Shown here piece by piece: positions 1-6,517 of a DNA stretch of 64,000 bases; position 1 is the stretch's first letter, and each line of letters opens with the position of its first letter. Both the position numbers and the translations under genes were made by a program. The stretch is from the NCBI GenBank assembly GCA_946061515.1, contig CAMGRL010000002.1:1-64000 (forward strand), given 5' to 3'. This DNA comes from an uncultured Clostridia bacterium (GTDB taxonomy: Bacteria > Bacillota > Clostridia > Oscillospirales > Oscillospiraceae). Below the pieces are notes generated by a model. That model saw nothing but the letters and a program-made list of their open reading frames with translations. It was not told the origin of the DNA and ran no database searches.

Positions 1-131
1 GCGCTCTCCTCAGCGGGGGCAGCGCTCTCCTCGGCGGGAGCTGCGCTCTCTGCGGGAGCAGAGGATCCGCCGCATGCGCAAAGGGCGAATACCATTGCAA
101 GACAGAGAACAAGTGCGAGAATCTTTTTCAT
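1..131 (-). CDS. Lipoprotein, probable solute-binding protein (N-terminus only)
   Basis: Only the first 43 or so codons lie in the window; the gene runs off the left edge. It starts at the ATG complementary to 129-131, preceded by a TAAGGAGAT ribosome site. The product begins MKKILALVLCLAMVFALCACG, a basic n-region, a hydrophobic core and a lipobox cysteine, followed by an Ala/Pro/Glu-rich tether with repeated PAEES units. This is the usual start of a lipid-anchored substrate-binding protein of an ABC or TRAP transporter. It lies 69 bp downstream of the LacI-type gene on the same strand, so the two are probably co-transcribed and the regulator probably senses the imported solute. The transporter class cannot be told from this fragment. 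Confidence 0.75.
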   Translation of the reverse strand, partial: MKKILALVLCLAMVFALCACGGSSAPAESAAPAEESAAPAEES

Positions 132-200
132 TTGTTACGATCTCCTTATAAAAATTTTTCCTCATTTGAGGTGGTATCTTCAGGCCGTCAGGCCGGAAAA

Positions 201-1211
201 TCAAAATTGTTTTACGGAGGCGCCGGGCCGGAGCCTGGCCTCCAGTCTCAGATGCCGGGTGGGCGCGCCCTTCTCCAGCACATCAGTCAGGATCTGTACG
301 CTCTGCTTTCCCATATCCTCCGCCGGCTGGACCATGGTGGTCAGGGTGGGGTTCACATACTCGGAGACCCGCAGGCCGTCGATGGCGATCACAGAGCAGT
401 CCTCCGGCACCTTTCTGCCGTGGTCGTTCAGCGCCTTGATGGCAGCCAGGGCTGTAGTATCTGACAGGGTGAACGCCGCGCTGAAATCCGCGCCTTTCTC
501 GATCAAGGCCGACATGCCCTCATAGGTCTCCGGCATTTCAAAGCCGCCGGTCTCCACCAGCAGCGCGGGGTCAAAATCGATGCCGTTATCCCGGAGCGCG
601 GCGCGATAACCGTTATACCTCAGCTCGCTGATGGAGCGGTCGCTGCAGCCGGGGACCAGGGCGGCAATACGCCTGTGTCCCAGCTTGATCAGCTCTTCCA
701 CCGCCGTGTAGGCCGTGCGGAAGTCGTCTATGGAGACAGAGGAGTAGTCCTCCTCCCGAAGGGAACCGAAGCAGTTGGTATAGGAGCAGCAGACATAGGG
801 CACGCCCACCAGCGCCAGCTCCGCCGGGGTGTAGTCAAAGCGGCCGCCCAGGAAGATCAGCCCTCTCAGCTTTTTCTCCCGTTCCAGAATGGCCCCCGCT
901 TTCACCTCGTCCGCGGCCGAGTCGATAAACTGGAGCACCATGGTGTAGCCCTTGCTCTCGATCTCCCTGGATACGGTTTTCAGCATTTCCGCGAAGAACA
1001 GGTTTCCCGTGCCTCTCACGATCACGCCGATGGCGTCTGAGCGGCTGCGCACCAGATCCCGGGCGCTGTTGTTGGGGATATAGCCCTTGGCCTCCACCGC
1101 CGCCAGGACGCGCTGCCGCACTTCCTCGCTGACGTCGGGCCGATTATTCAAAACTCTTGACACCGTGCTCACGCTGACGCCGCATGCACTGGCGATATCC
1201 TTGATCGTCAC
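201..1211 (-). CDS. LacI-family transcriptional regulator
   Basis: A 336-residue protein of normal LacI/GalR length. Residues 1-50 form the LacI helix-turn-helix (MTIKDIASACGVSVSTVSRV, then the hinge-helix region around NNSARDLVR). Residues about 60-330 form the periplasmic-binding-protein-like ligand and dimerisation domain, starting with the typical AIGVIV strand. The family binds sugars or nucleosides and represses or activates uptake and catabolic genes. It is transcribed ahead of the partial lipoprotein gene. A strong promoter (1315-1343) and an 18-bp near-perfect palindrome with the LacI-type CG-rich centre (1277-1294) lie upstream, which suggests autoregulation. The inducer is unknown. 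Confidence 0.93.
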   Translation of the reverse strand: MTIKDIASACGVSVSTVSRVLNNRPDVSEEVRQRVLAAVEAKGYIPNNSARDLVRSRSDAIGVIVRGTGNLFFAEMLKTVSREIESKGYTMVLQFIDSAADEVKAGAILEREKKLRGLIFLGGRFDYTPAELALVGVPYVCCSYTNCFGSLREEDYSSVSIDDFRTAYTAVEELIKLGHRRIAALVPGCSDRSISELRYNGYRAALRDNGIDFDPALLVETGGFEMPETYEGMSALIEKGADFSAAFTLSDTTALAAIKALNDHGRKVPEDCSVIAIDGLRVSEYVNPTLTTMVQPAEDMGKQSVQILTDVLEKGAPTRHLRLEARLRPGASVKQF

Positions 1212-1276
1212 ACTGATATACCCTGTTCTGAAAAATACGGAAACTGCGGCGATAGGCCGGAGAAATCGTTCCCGGC

Positions 1277-1294
1277 AACGATACCGGTAACGTT
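1277..1294. promoter_or_regulatory. Probable LacI-type operator
   Basis: The sequence AACGATACCGGTAACGTT is an 18-bp inverted repeat with a single mismatched pair, centred on CCGG. It sits about 20 bp downstream of the -10 box of the regulator's promoter, where a bound repressor would block initiation or early elongation. Shape and length match operators of LacI/GalR proteins; the assignment to the neighbouring regulator is inference. Confidence 0.7.
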
Positions 1295-1314
1295 TTCAGT
1301 TCCTTACGTTTATG

Positions 1315-1343
1315 ATATTACCAATCTTGCACAACAAAGTCAA
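1315..1343 (-). promoter_or_regulatory. Sigma-A promoter of the LacI gene
   Basis: On the minus strand a TTGACT -35 box (1338-1343) and a TAATAT -10 box (1315-1320) are separated by exactly 17 bp. It directs transcription into the regulator and then the lipoprotein gene. Confidence 0.75.
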
Positions 1344-1420
1344 CAATAAAGGGTCGAATCAATTTCATTTTTGGATAGCTGAACAAAATTGCTGACTGAT
1401 TTTGGTGGTTTCGCCCAATG

Positions 1421-1451
1421 AAAAACCGCCCTCCGGGCTTCCGGAGGGCGG
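1421..1451 (-). terminator. Intrinsic terminator after the PfkB kinase gene
   Basis: An 11-bp perfect GC-rich stem (CCGCCCTCCGG with a four-base loop) spans 1426-1451. On the minus strand it is followed by five T residues, just downstream of the kinase stop codon. Confidence 0.85.
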
Positions 1452-1468
1452 TGAAGCTGATTTTCATA

Positions 1469-2401
1469 TTATTCTTCTACTGTTATGTCCAGTCCCAGCT
1501 CCTGGGGCAGGAAACGGGGGCACACATTTTCCGACACTGTGATGACGGAGGCGGCCAGGCGGGTGCCGATCTCCACCGCCTCGCTCATGCTCTTGCCGTA
1601 GGTCAGGCCGATGGCCACCCCGGCGCAGAAGGCGTCTCCCGCGCCCGTGGTATCCCGGACCTTCACCTTTTCCGCCGGGCAGAAGCCTTTGCCGCCGTTC
1701 ATGTCGGCATAGACCGCGCCCCGGCTGCCCATGGTCACCACCATGGAGGGGATCCGGGCGCTGATCACCCGCTCGGACAGAGCCTCGCACAGCTCCTCCG
1801 GGCCCATTTCCGAGAAATCGGATACAAAAAGGATGCCTGCTTCCAGGGCGTTGCACACAAAGCAGTCGATAGACTGGAGAAAATCCCGGCGCTGGGAGGC
1901 AATGCCCATGTTGGCCACCACGGCATAGACTTTTTTGCCGTACTTCTCCGCGTATTTGAACACGAGCTTGACGATGTCCTTGTCCAGGTCGATCTCCAGC
2001 ACGATGCTATCCGCGTCCTTGAAAATCTCGTCCCCTTTTTCCTCCAGCAGCCTTCTCAGCGGCTCCATATTGGGCCGCTTGGAGATGGAACCGGCCACGT
2101 CCCCGTACTGGTTGAACACCGCCAGCCACATGCCCATGCCGTCCGGCGTCACCGCCACATAGTCGGTATTGACCTTATGGTTTTTCAGCTTGCGCAGCAC
2201 ACCCTCGCCCTCGGCGCTGTCGTCCACCATGCTGACAAAGACCGGCCGGAGCTCCACATTGGCGATATCCTCCACCACATTGCGGCCCACGCCGCCGTGA
2301 ACAATTTCCACCCGCCCGGCGTTGCGGCCGGTGGGGATGTACAGATCATCGGGAAAGCCCTTGATATCCACAAAAACATTGCCAACTACAACAATTGCCA
2401 T
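1469..2401 (-). CDS. PfkB-family carbohydrate/nucleoside kinase, pseudouridine-kinase-like
   Basis: A 310-residue ribokinase-fold kinase that phosphorylates a sugar or nucleoside with ATP in the cytoplasm. The N-terminal glycine motif (HGGVGRNVVEDIA, around residue 36) resembles the GGV-RN signature of pseudouridine kinases. The C-terminal PfkB signature DTTGAGDAFCAG (around residue 248) carries the catalytic Asp and anion hole. Length is normal for the family. It lies 62 bp downstream of the MATE gene on the same strand and ends in a clear terminator. No pseudouridine glycosidase is nearby, so the substrate remains open; ribokinase or another PfkB activity is possible. Confidence 0.85.
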   Translation of the reverse strand: MAIVVVGNVFVDIKGFPDDLYIPTGRNAGRVEIVHGGVGRNVVEDIANVELRPVFVSMVDDSAEGEGVLRKLKNHKVNTDYVAVTPDGMGMWLAVFNQYGDVAGSISKRPNMEPLRRLLEEKGDEIFKDADSIVLEIDLDKDIVKLVFKYAEKYGKKVYAVVANMGIASQRRDFLQSIDCFVCNALEAGILFVSDFSEMGPEELCEALSERVISARIPSMVVTMGSRGAVYADMNGGKGFCPAEKVKVRDTTGAGDAFCAGVAIGLTYGKSMSEAVEIGTRLAASVITVSENVCPRFLPQELGLDITVEE

Positions 2402-2463
2402 ATTCTCTCTCCCTGCCCGTTTTTTTGAAATTATAACGGATAATTCCCTGTTTTACAAGCCTT

Positions 2464-3819
2464 TCAGCCTCTTTTTTCAAAGCTGTGCACCCAGTCGGCC
2501 CGGAAATAATATATGGTCAGGAAAATGGTGCTCAGGCTCCAGGTCAGCGGGTAGACCCAGTTCACTACAGCGATGGTATGGAAGATGGGCACCGTGATCT
2601 GCAAAAACAGCACTCTCACCACGCACCAAAAGCTGAGCATGGCGATCATGGGGATGACCGCCCGGCCCGCGCCGCGCAGCACGGCGGACAGGCTGTGGGA
2701 CGCGGACAGCAGGCAGAAAAACAGGGCACAGATCCTGCACTTGTCCACGCCGAAGGCGATGGCCTCCGGCTCGGCGGTAAAGGCTCTGATCAGCCAGGGC
2801 GCCGTGATATACATCGCCACGCCGATGAGCTCCGCCAGCAGTATGGCGCAGAGGATGCCGAAGCGTGCGCCCTTCTTTGCCCGCTCATACTCCTTCGCGC
2901 CCAGGTTCTGGCCCACGAAGGTGGTCAGGGCGATGGTAAAGCTGGTGATGGGCAAAAAGGCAAAGCCCTCGATCTTGGAATAGGCCCCGCAGCCGGACAC
3001 AGCCATCTTTCCGAAGGCGTTGATGTTGGACTGCACCACCACATTGGCAATGGCGATGACCGAATTCTGAAGGCCGGAGGGCAGGCCGTAGCTGATGATC
3101 AGCTTCAGCATCTCCCAGTCAAAGCCGATCTTTTTCAGATGGACCCGGTACTCCTCATCGCTGCGCATCAGGCGGCTCAGGCAGAGGAACACGCTGAGGA
3201 ATTGGGACAGGATGGTGGCATAGGCCGCGCCGTCCACATCCATGTGAAACACCGCGATAAACACGATATCCAAAATCACGTTGGTGACCGAGGAGATGAT
3301 CAGATACTGCAGGGGGTGCCTGCTGTCCCCCACGGCCTGCATGATGCCCCGGCAGCTGTTATACAGCGTCAGGCCCAGACTGCCCGCAAAATAGACCCGC
3401 ACATACAGCACCGCCCGGTCCATCACGTCCTCCGGTGTGCCCATGAGGCGCAGGATGAAGGGCGTCAGCGTTGTACCCACCACCGTGAGGAAAAGGCCGG
3501 AGGCCAGATCAAAGGCCAGGTCCGTATGTATGGCCCGCCGCATCTTCTCCGGCTCCTTGGCGCCGAAGTAGCGGGAAATGACCACGCCCGCGCCGGCGGA
3601 GACCCCGCCGAAAAAGCTGATGAGCAGGAAAACCAGTGTGCCGGTGGCGCTGACTGCCGCCAGGGCGTCGTTTCCCAGCATGTTTCCCACGATCAGGGCG
3701 TCCGCCGTGTTATACAGCTGCTGAAACAGGTTGCCGATAAACAGCGGCACCGCAAAACGGATCATTTTCCCGCCGATAGAGCCCTCTGTCATTCTCTCAT
3801 GGTCGTGTGTGGCAATCAT
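2464..3819 (-). CDS. MATE-family efflux transporter
   Basis: A 451-residue integral membrane protein with about twelve hydrophobic segments. The opening (EGSIGGKMIRFAVPLFIGNLFQQLYNTADALIVG) and the internal repeat of this block in the second half are typical of NorM/DinF-like MATE antiporters, which export cationic drugs or metabolites using Na+ or H+ gradients. The start ATG follows an AGGAGAT site. It lies between the inverted-repeat element and the PfkB gene. Substrate cannot be predicted. Confidence 0.93.
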   Translation of the reverse strand: MIATHDHERMTEGSIGGKMIRFAVPLFIGNLFQQLYNTADALIVGNMLGNDALAAVSATGTLVFLLISFFGGVSAGAGVVISRYFGAKEPEKMRRAIHTDLAFDLASGLFLTVVGTTLTPFILRLMGTPEDVMDRAVLYVRVYFAGSLGLTLYNSCRGIMQAVGDSRHPLQYLIISSVTNVILDIVFIAVFHMDVDGAAYATILSQFLSVFLCLSRLMRSDEEYRVHLKKIGFDWEMLKLIISYGLPSGLQNSVIAIANVVVQSNINAFGKMAVSGCGAYSKIEGFAFLPITSFTIALTTFVGQNLGAKEYERAKKGARFGILCAILLAELIGVAMYITAPWLIRAFTAEPEAIAFGVDKCRICALFFCLLSASHSLSAVLRGAGRAVIPMIAMLSFWCVVRVLFLQITVPIFHTIAVVNWVYPLTWSLSTIFLTIYYFRADWVHSFEKRG

Positions 3820-3836
3820 ATCCCGTATCTCCTCAT

Positions 3837-3993
3837 ACTAATTCTTAATTAAAATCTTCAATATCAGCTTGGTCTATTGGCGCAATACAGCGTTATCGTC
3901 ACTTGCCATACACAAAGTATGGCGGCGTTCCTCTGCCTTGTCTTGCACCAATATCCCTGCGCTGCTGATTAAATCTTTTAATCAAGAATTAGT
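3837..3993. repeat. 157-bp inverted-repeat (MITE-like) element, copy 1
   Basis: The ends are 18-bp terminal inverted repeats (3837-3854 and 3976-3993) matching at 17 of 18 positions. Further pairing continues inward (ATCAGC...TATTGG-GCAA against its complement), with an apical hairpin GCCATAC-acaaa-GTATGGC near 3914. No coding frame is evident. A 159-bp element at 58009-58167 shares size, architecture and the core TCGTCACTT...ATACACAAAGT, so this is a repeat family rather than a chance palindrome. Confidence 0.7.
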
Positions 3994-4005
3994 TTAACGC
4001 TGTTA

Positions 4006-4034
4006 AGCCATGGCCGGTTCGGCCATGGCTTTTT
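4006..4034. terminator. Stem-loop downstream of ricT
   Basis: A perfect 10-bp stem (AGCCATGGCC, loop GGTTC) spans 4006-4030 and is followed on the plus strand by a T tract. It lies just past the ricT stop codon. On the minus strand the tail is poor in T, so termination of ricT there is plausible but not strong. Confidence 0.5.
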
Positions 4035-4040
4035 GTCGTG

Positions 4041-5417
4041 TTATTGTTGTTTATTTCCCTCGCCGGTCTTTGCCTTGGGCTTGTTGTTATTGTAGCGGCG
4101 GCGCCGGTTGTTTTTGTGCGCCCCCTGCTCCTTCGGAGCGTTCTCCCTGGGCTGGGCCGGCTGGTTCTCCCCGCTCTGGGGCTTTGCGTCCACCTTCACG
4201 GGCTTTACCGTGGCCTTGCCGCCCCGGCGGCGGGGCTTTTTGTTTTCGGCGTTCTCCGGCTTATCCGCCTGGGGGTTCTTTTTCTCCTCCGTCCGGCGGG
4301 GCTGCTGCTTGCGGGGCTGCTGCCGGTCACCCTTGGGCTGCTCTTTTTTCTTCTGGCTTTCCTGCCGCTCGCCCTTGGGCTGTTCCTTTTTCTTCTGGCC
4401 CTCCTGCTCGGCCTTGGGCTTATTTCCCCGGTTCCGGCGGTTACGGGAGGATTTTTTCTTCTCCGGCTCTTCCTTTTTGGGCGGCTCCGTCTGTACCTCG
4501 GGGGTCACGAAAACGGGCAGCGCCCACTCATCCTCGGTCTCCTCTTCCTCCGGTTCGGGTACATATTTCAGCACCGAAGGCGGGGTCTCCCCGTCCTTGG
4601 GCCGTCCGCCGGGAACGGTGGCAAGCTCGTTTGCCTTGAAAAGGCGGAGCGTGTCGTCGGTGTCGTTATCCAGCTTCACCTTCACCGTCTGGCGCAGGAG
4701 ATTCACCTGCACCGCGGTGCCGTAGCCGTCCTTGGTCTCCACGAACGCGCCCTGCTTGGGAACTTTTTTCACCAGGTCCTCATAGGCCTCCTGCTCGTAG
4801 CGCAGGCAGCACATCAGCCGGCCGCAGCTGCCGGAGATCTTGGCCGGATTCAACGACAAGGACTGCACCTTAGCCATCTTGGTGGACACCGGCTGGAACT
4901 CGTCCAGAAACTGATTGCAGCAATAGGGCCGTCCGCAGATGCCCAGGCCGCCGATCATCTTCGCCTCGTCTCTGACGCCGATCTGCCGCAGCTCGATGCG
5001 GTTGCGGAAGATGCCCGCCAGGTCCTTCACCAGCTCGCGGAAGTCCACGCGCCCGTCGGAGGTGAAGAAGAACATGGTCTTGTTCCCCTCAAAATTGCAC
5101 TCCACATCCACCAGCTTCATGTCCAGCCCATGCTCGGCGATCTTCTTCTGGCAGATCTGGAAGGCTTCCTTTTCCCGCTGCTTATTGATCTCCGCCACGC
5201 GCAGATCGTCCCGGGTGGCAATGCGCACCACCGGGCGCAGCGGCTGCACCACCGCGGTCTCCTCCACGGGGTGATTGCCCCGGCTGCAGTCCGCGATCTC
5301 CAGACCCTTGGAGGTCTCCACGATCACGGTGTCGCCGGTTTTAATGTCAAGGCCGTTGGGGTCAAAGAAATAGCACTTGCCCCGGTTTTTAAATTTAATA
5401 CTTACTACGTCGATCAA
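4041..5417 (-). CDS. ricT: PSP1-domain protein RicT (YaaT) with long basic C-terminal tail
   Basis: RicT works with RicA and RicF in an iron-sulfur-containing complex that assists RNase Y-dependent RNA processing in Bacillus. The first 265 residues are the conserved PSP1 protein, with the cysteine signatures CGRPYCC and CGRLMCCL that bind clusters. I place the start at TTG 5417-5415: it overlaps the holB stop as TTGA, has an AGAGG site upstream, and gives the conserved N-terminus. The product is 458 residues against about 275 in Bacillus. The extra 190 residues are low-complexity, rich in Lys, Arg, Gln, Glu and Pro, with repeated KKEQPKG units, which suggests an RNA-binding or condensate-forming tail. 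Order holB-ricT matches Bacillus. Confidence 0.9.
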   Translation of the reverse strand: MIDVVSIKFKNRGKCYFFDPNGLDIKTGDTVIVETSKGLEIADCSRGNHPVEETAVVQPLRPVVRIATRDDLRVAEINKQREKEAFQICQKKIAEHGLDMKLVDVECNFEGNKTMFFFTSDGRVDFRELVKDLAGIFRNRIELRQIGVRDEAKMIGGLGICGRPYCCNQFLDEFQPVSTKMAKVQSLSLNPAKISGSCGRLMCCLRYEQEAYEDLVKKVPKQGAFVETKDGYGTAVQVNLLRQTVKVKLDNDTDDTLRLFKANELATVPGGRPKDGETPPSVLKYVPEPEEEETEDEWALPVFVTPEVQTEPPKKEEPEKKKSSRNRRNRGNKPKAEQEGQKKKEQPKGERQESQKKKEQPKGDRQQPRKQQPRRTEEKKNPQADKPENAENKKPRRRGGKATVKPVKVDAKPQSGENQPAQPRENAPKEQGAHKNNRRRRYNNNKPKAKTGEGNKQQ

Positions 5418-6235
5418 CTGTCTTTTCCTCTGTTTCCGCTGCCCAGCGGCGGATCCACCGCCAGCAGTCCAAATATATGTTTTATGCCTGTATTGGCTTT
5501 GAGATAGCTCCCGCAGCGCTCCATCAGCCGGATCAGCTCCGCAATGCTCTCCTCCGTCAATCCCAGGCGGGGCTTTCTGCCGCAGAGCATATCGGCCAGA
5601 AGGGTCTGCGTGCTGTCCGTAAACGCCAAGGCGCTCCGGTTGTCCATGCCCTCGTTTTCCATGCACCAGCGCAGCAGCTTCGCCCGGTCTCCGCCGGAAA
5701 CGGTTTTGACATAGGCGGCGGCCAGCTTGTCGGCCTCCTCGTCCCTTTCCGCCATTCCCTCATTGCATTTCAGCTCCGCGCAGCGGGAGCGCACAGTGGG
5801 CAAGAGCTTCTCGGGATTTACCGTACACAGCAGGAAGATGACGCCCTTGGGCGGCTCCTCCAGCAGCTTCAGCGCCTTGTTCTGGGCCGCCGGGTTCATG
5901 GCTTCCGCTTCTTCGATGATATAGACCTTCCGCGCCGCCTCGTTGGGCAGAACATAGGCGTCTCCGATCATCCAGCAGACCTGGTCCACGGTGATCTCCC
6001 GTCTTTGTTTCCCCTTGTCGTCGGTCTGGCGGCGGATGGTGGTGATGTCCGGATGGATGCCGCTCTCCGCCTTCCGGCAGGCACGGCATTTCCCGCAGGG
6101 CACCGGCCCTTCGCCTGTGCACACCGCGGCGGCCGCCAGGGTCCGCGCCCGGCGCAGGCCCTCCTCCCGGGAGGCTGCGGAGATAATATATGCATGGTAA
6201 AGACGCCCGGCGTCTGAAAAGCGCAGTTCTTCCAT
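5414..6235 (-). CDS. holB: DNA polymerase III delta' subunit
   Basis: A 273-residue clamp-loader subunit that loads the sliding clamp with the tau/gamma and delta subunits. A four-cysteine zinc-binding cluster (VPCGKCRAC with an upstream Cys) lies near residues 38-52. The conserved block around EEAEAMNPAAQNKALKLLEE and the sensor region TVRSRC follow, as in delta'/tau paralogues. It is somewhat short for the family (about 330 residues), mainly in the C-terminal collar domain. It is the first gene of a two-gene operon with ricT, with overlapping stop and start. A consensus promoter lies about 150 bp upstream. Confidence 0.92.
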   Translation of the reverse strand: MEELRFSDAGRLYHAYIISAASREEGLRRARTLAAAAVCTGEGPVPCGKCRACRKAESGIHPDITTIRRQTDDKGKQRREITVDQVCWMIGDAYVLPNEAARKVYIIEEAEAMNPAAQNKALKLLEEPPKGVIFLLCTVNPEKLLPTVRSRCAELKCNEGMAERDEEADKLAAAYVKTVSGGDRAKLLRWCMENEGMDNRSALAFTDSTQTLLADMLCGRKPRLGLTEESIAELIRLMERCGSYLKANTGIKHIFGLLAVDPPLGSGNRGKDS

Positions 6236-6382
6236 GGTTCCCTCCGGATCAGATCAAGCCATGTGTATTTTACCTTTTTCTCTCCGTCCCGTCAACTGCA
6301 AAGCCGCTGTTTGAGGCCCTATCCGCCCCATATACGTCAAGCTGACCATCCTATTATATCTTTTTATAATTAAAATCGAGTT

Positions 6383-6411
6383 ATTATAAATTATTTTCCC
6401 CTTCATGTCAA
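6383..6411 (-). promoter_or_regulatory. Consensus sigma-A promoter for holB-ricT
   Basis: TTGACA (6406-6411) and TATAAT (6383-6388) on the minus strand with a 17-bp spacer, both boxes perfect. The implied transcript starts near 6376, leaving a leader of about 140 nt before holB. The rest of 6236-6517 is AT-rich; besides a small hairpin near 6459-6473 nothing else is recognised. Confidence 0.8.
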
Positions 6412-6517
6412 TTTTATATATTGATATCCAATCCACAAACTGGTAAAATCACATCAACAGCTTTGCTGTTGTTTTACGTCGATTTTACACAGATTTTTAT
6501 TTTCCCCGGAGGTCTTT

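Noticed and set aside
4038..5507. A 489-codon plus-strand frame opposite ricT
   Set aside because: The predicted protein is a run of Leu/Gly/Arg without a fold, while the minus strand encodes a recognisable RicT coupled to holB.
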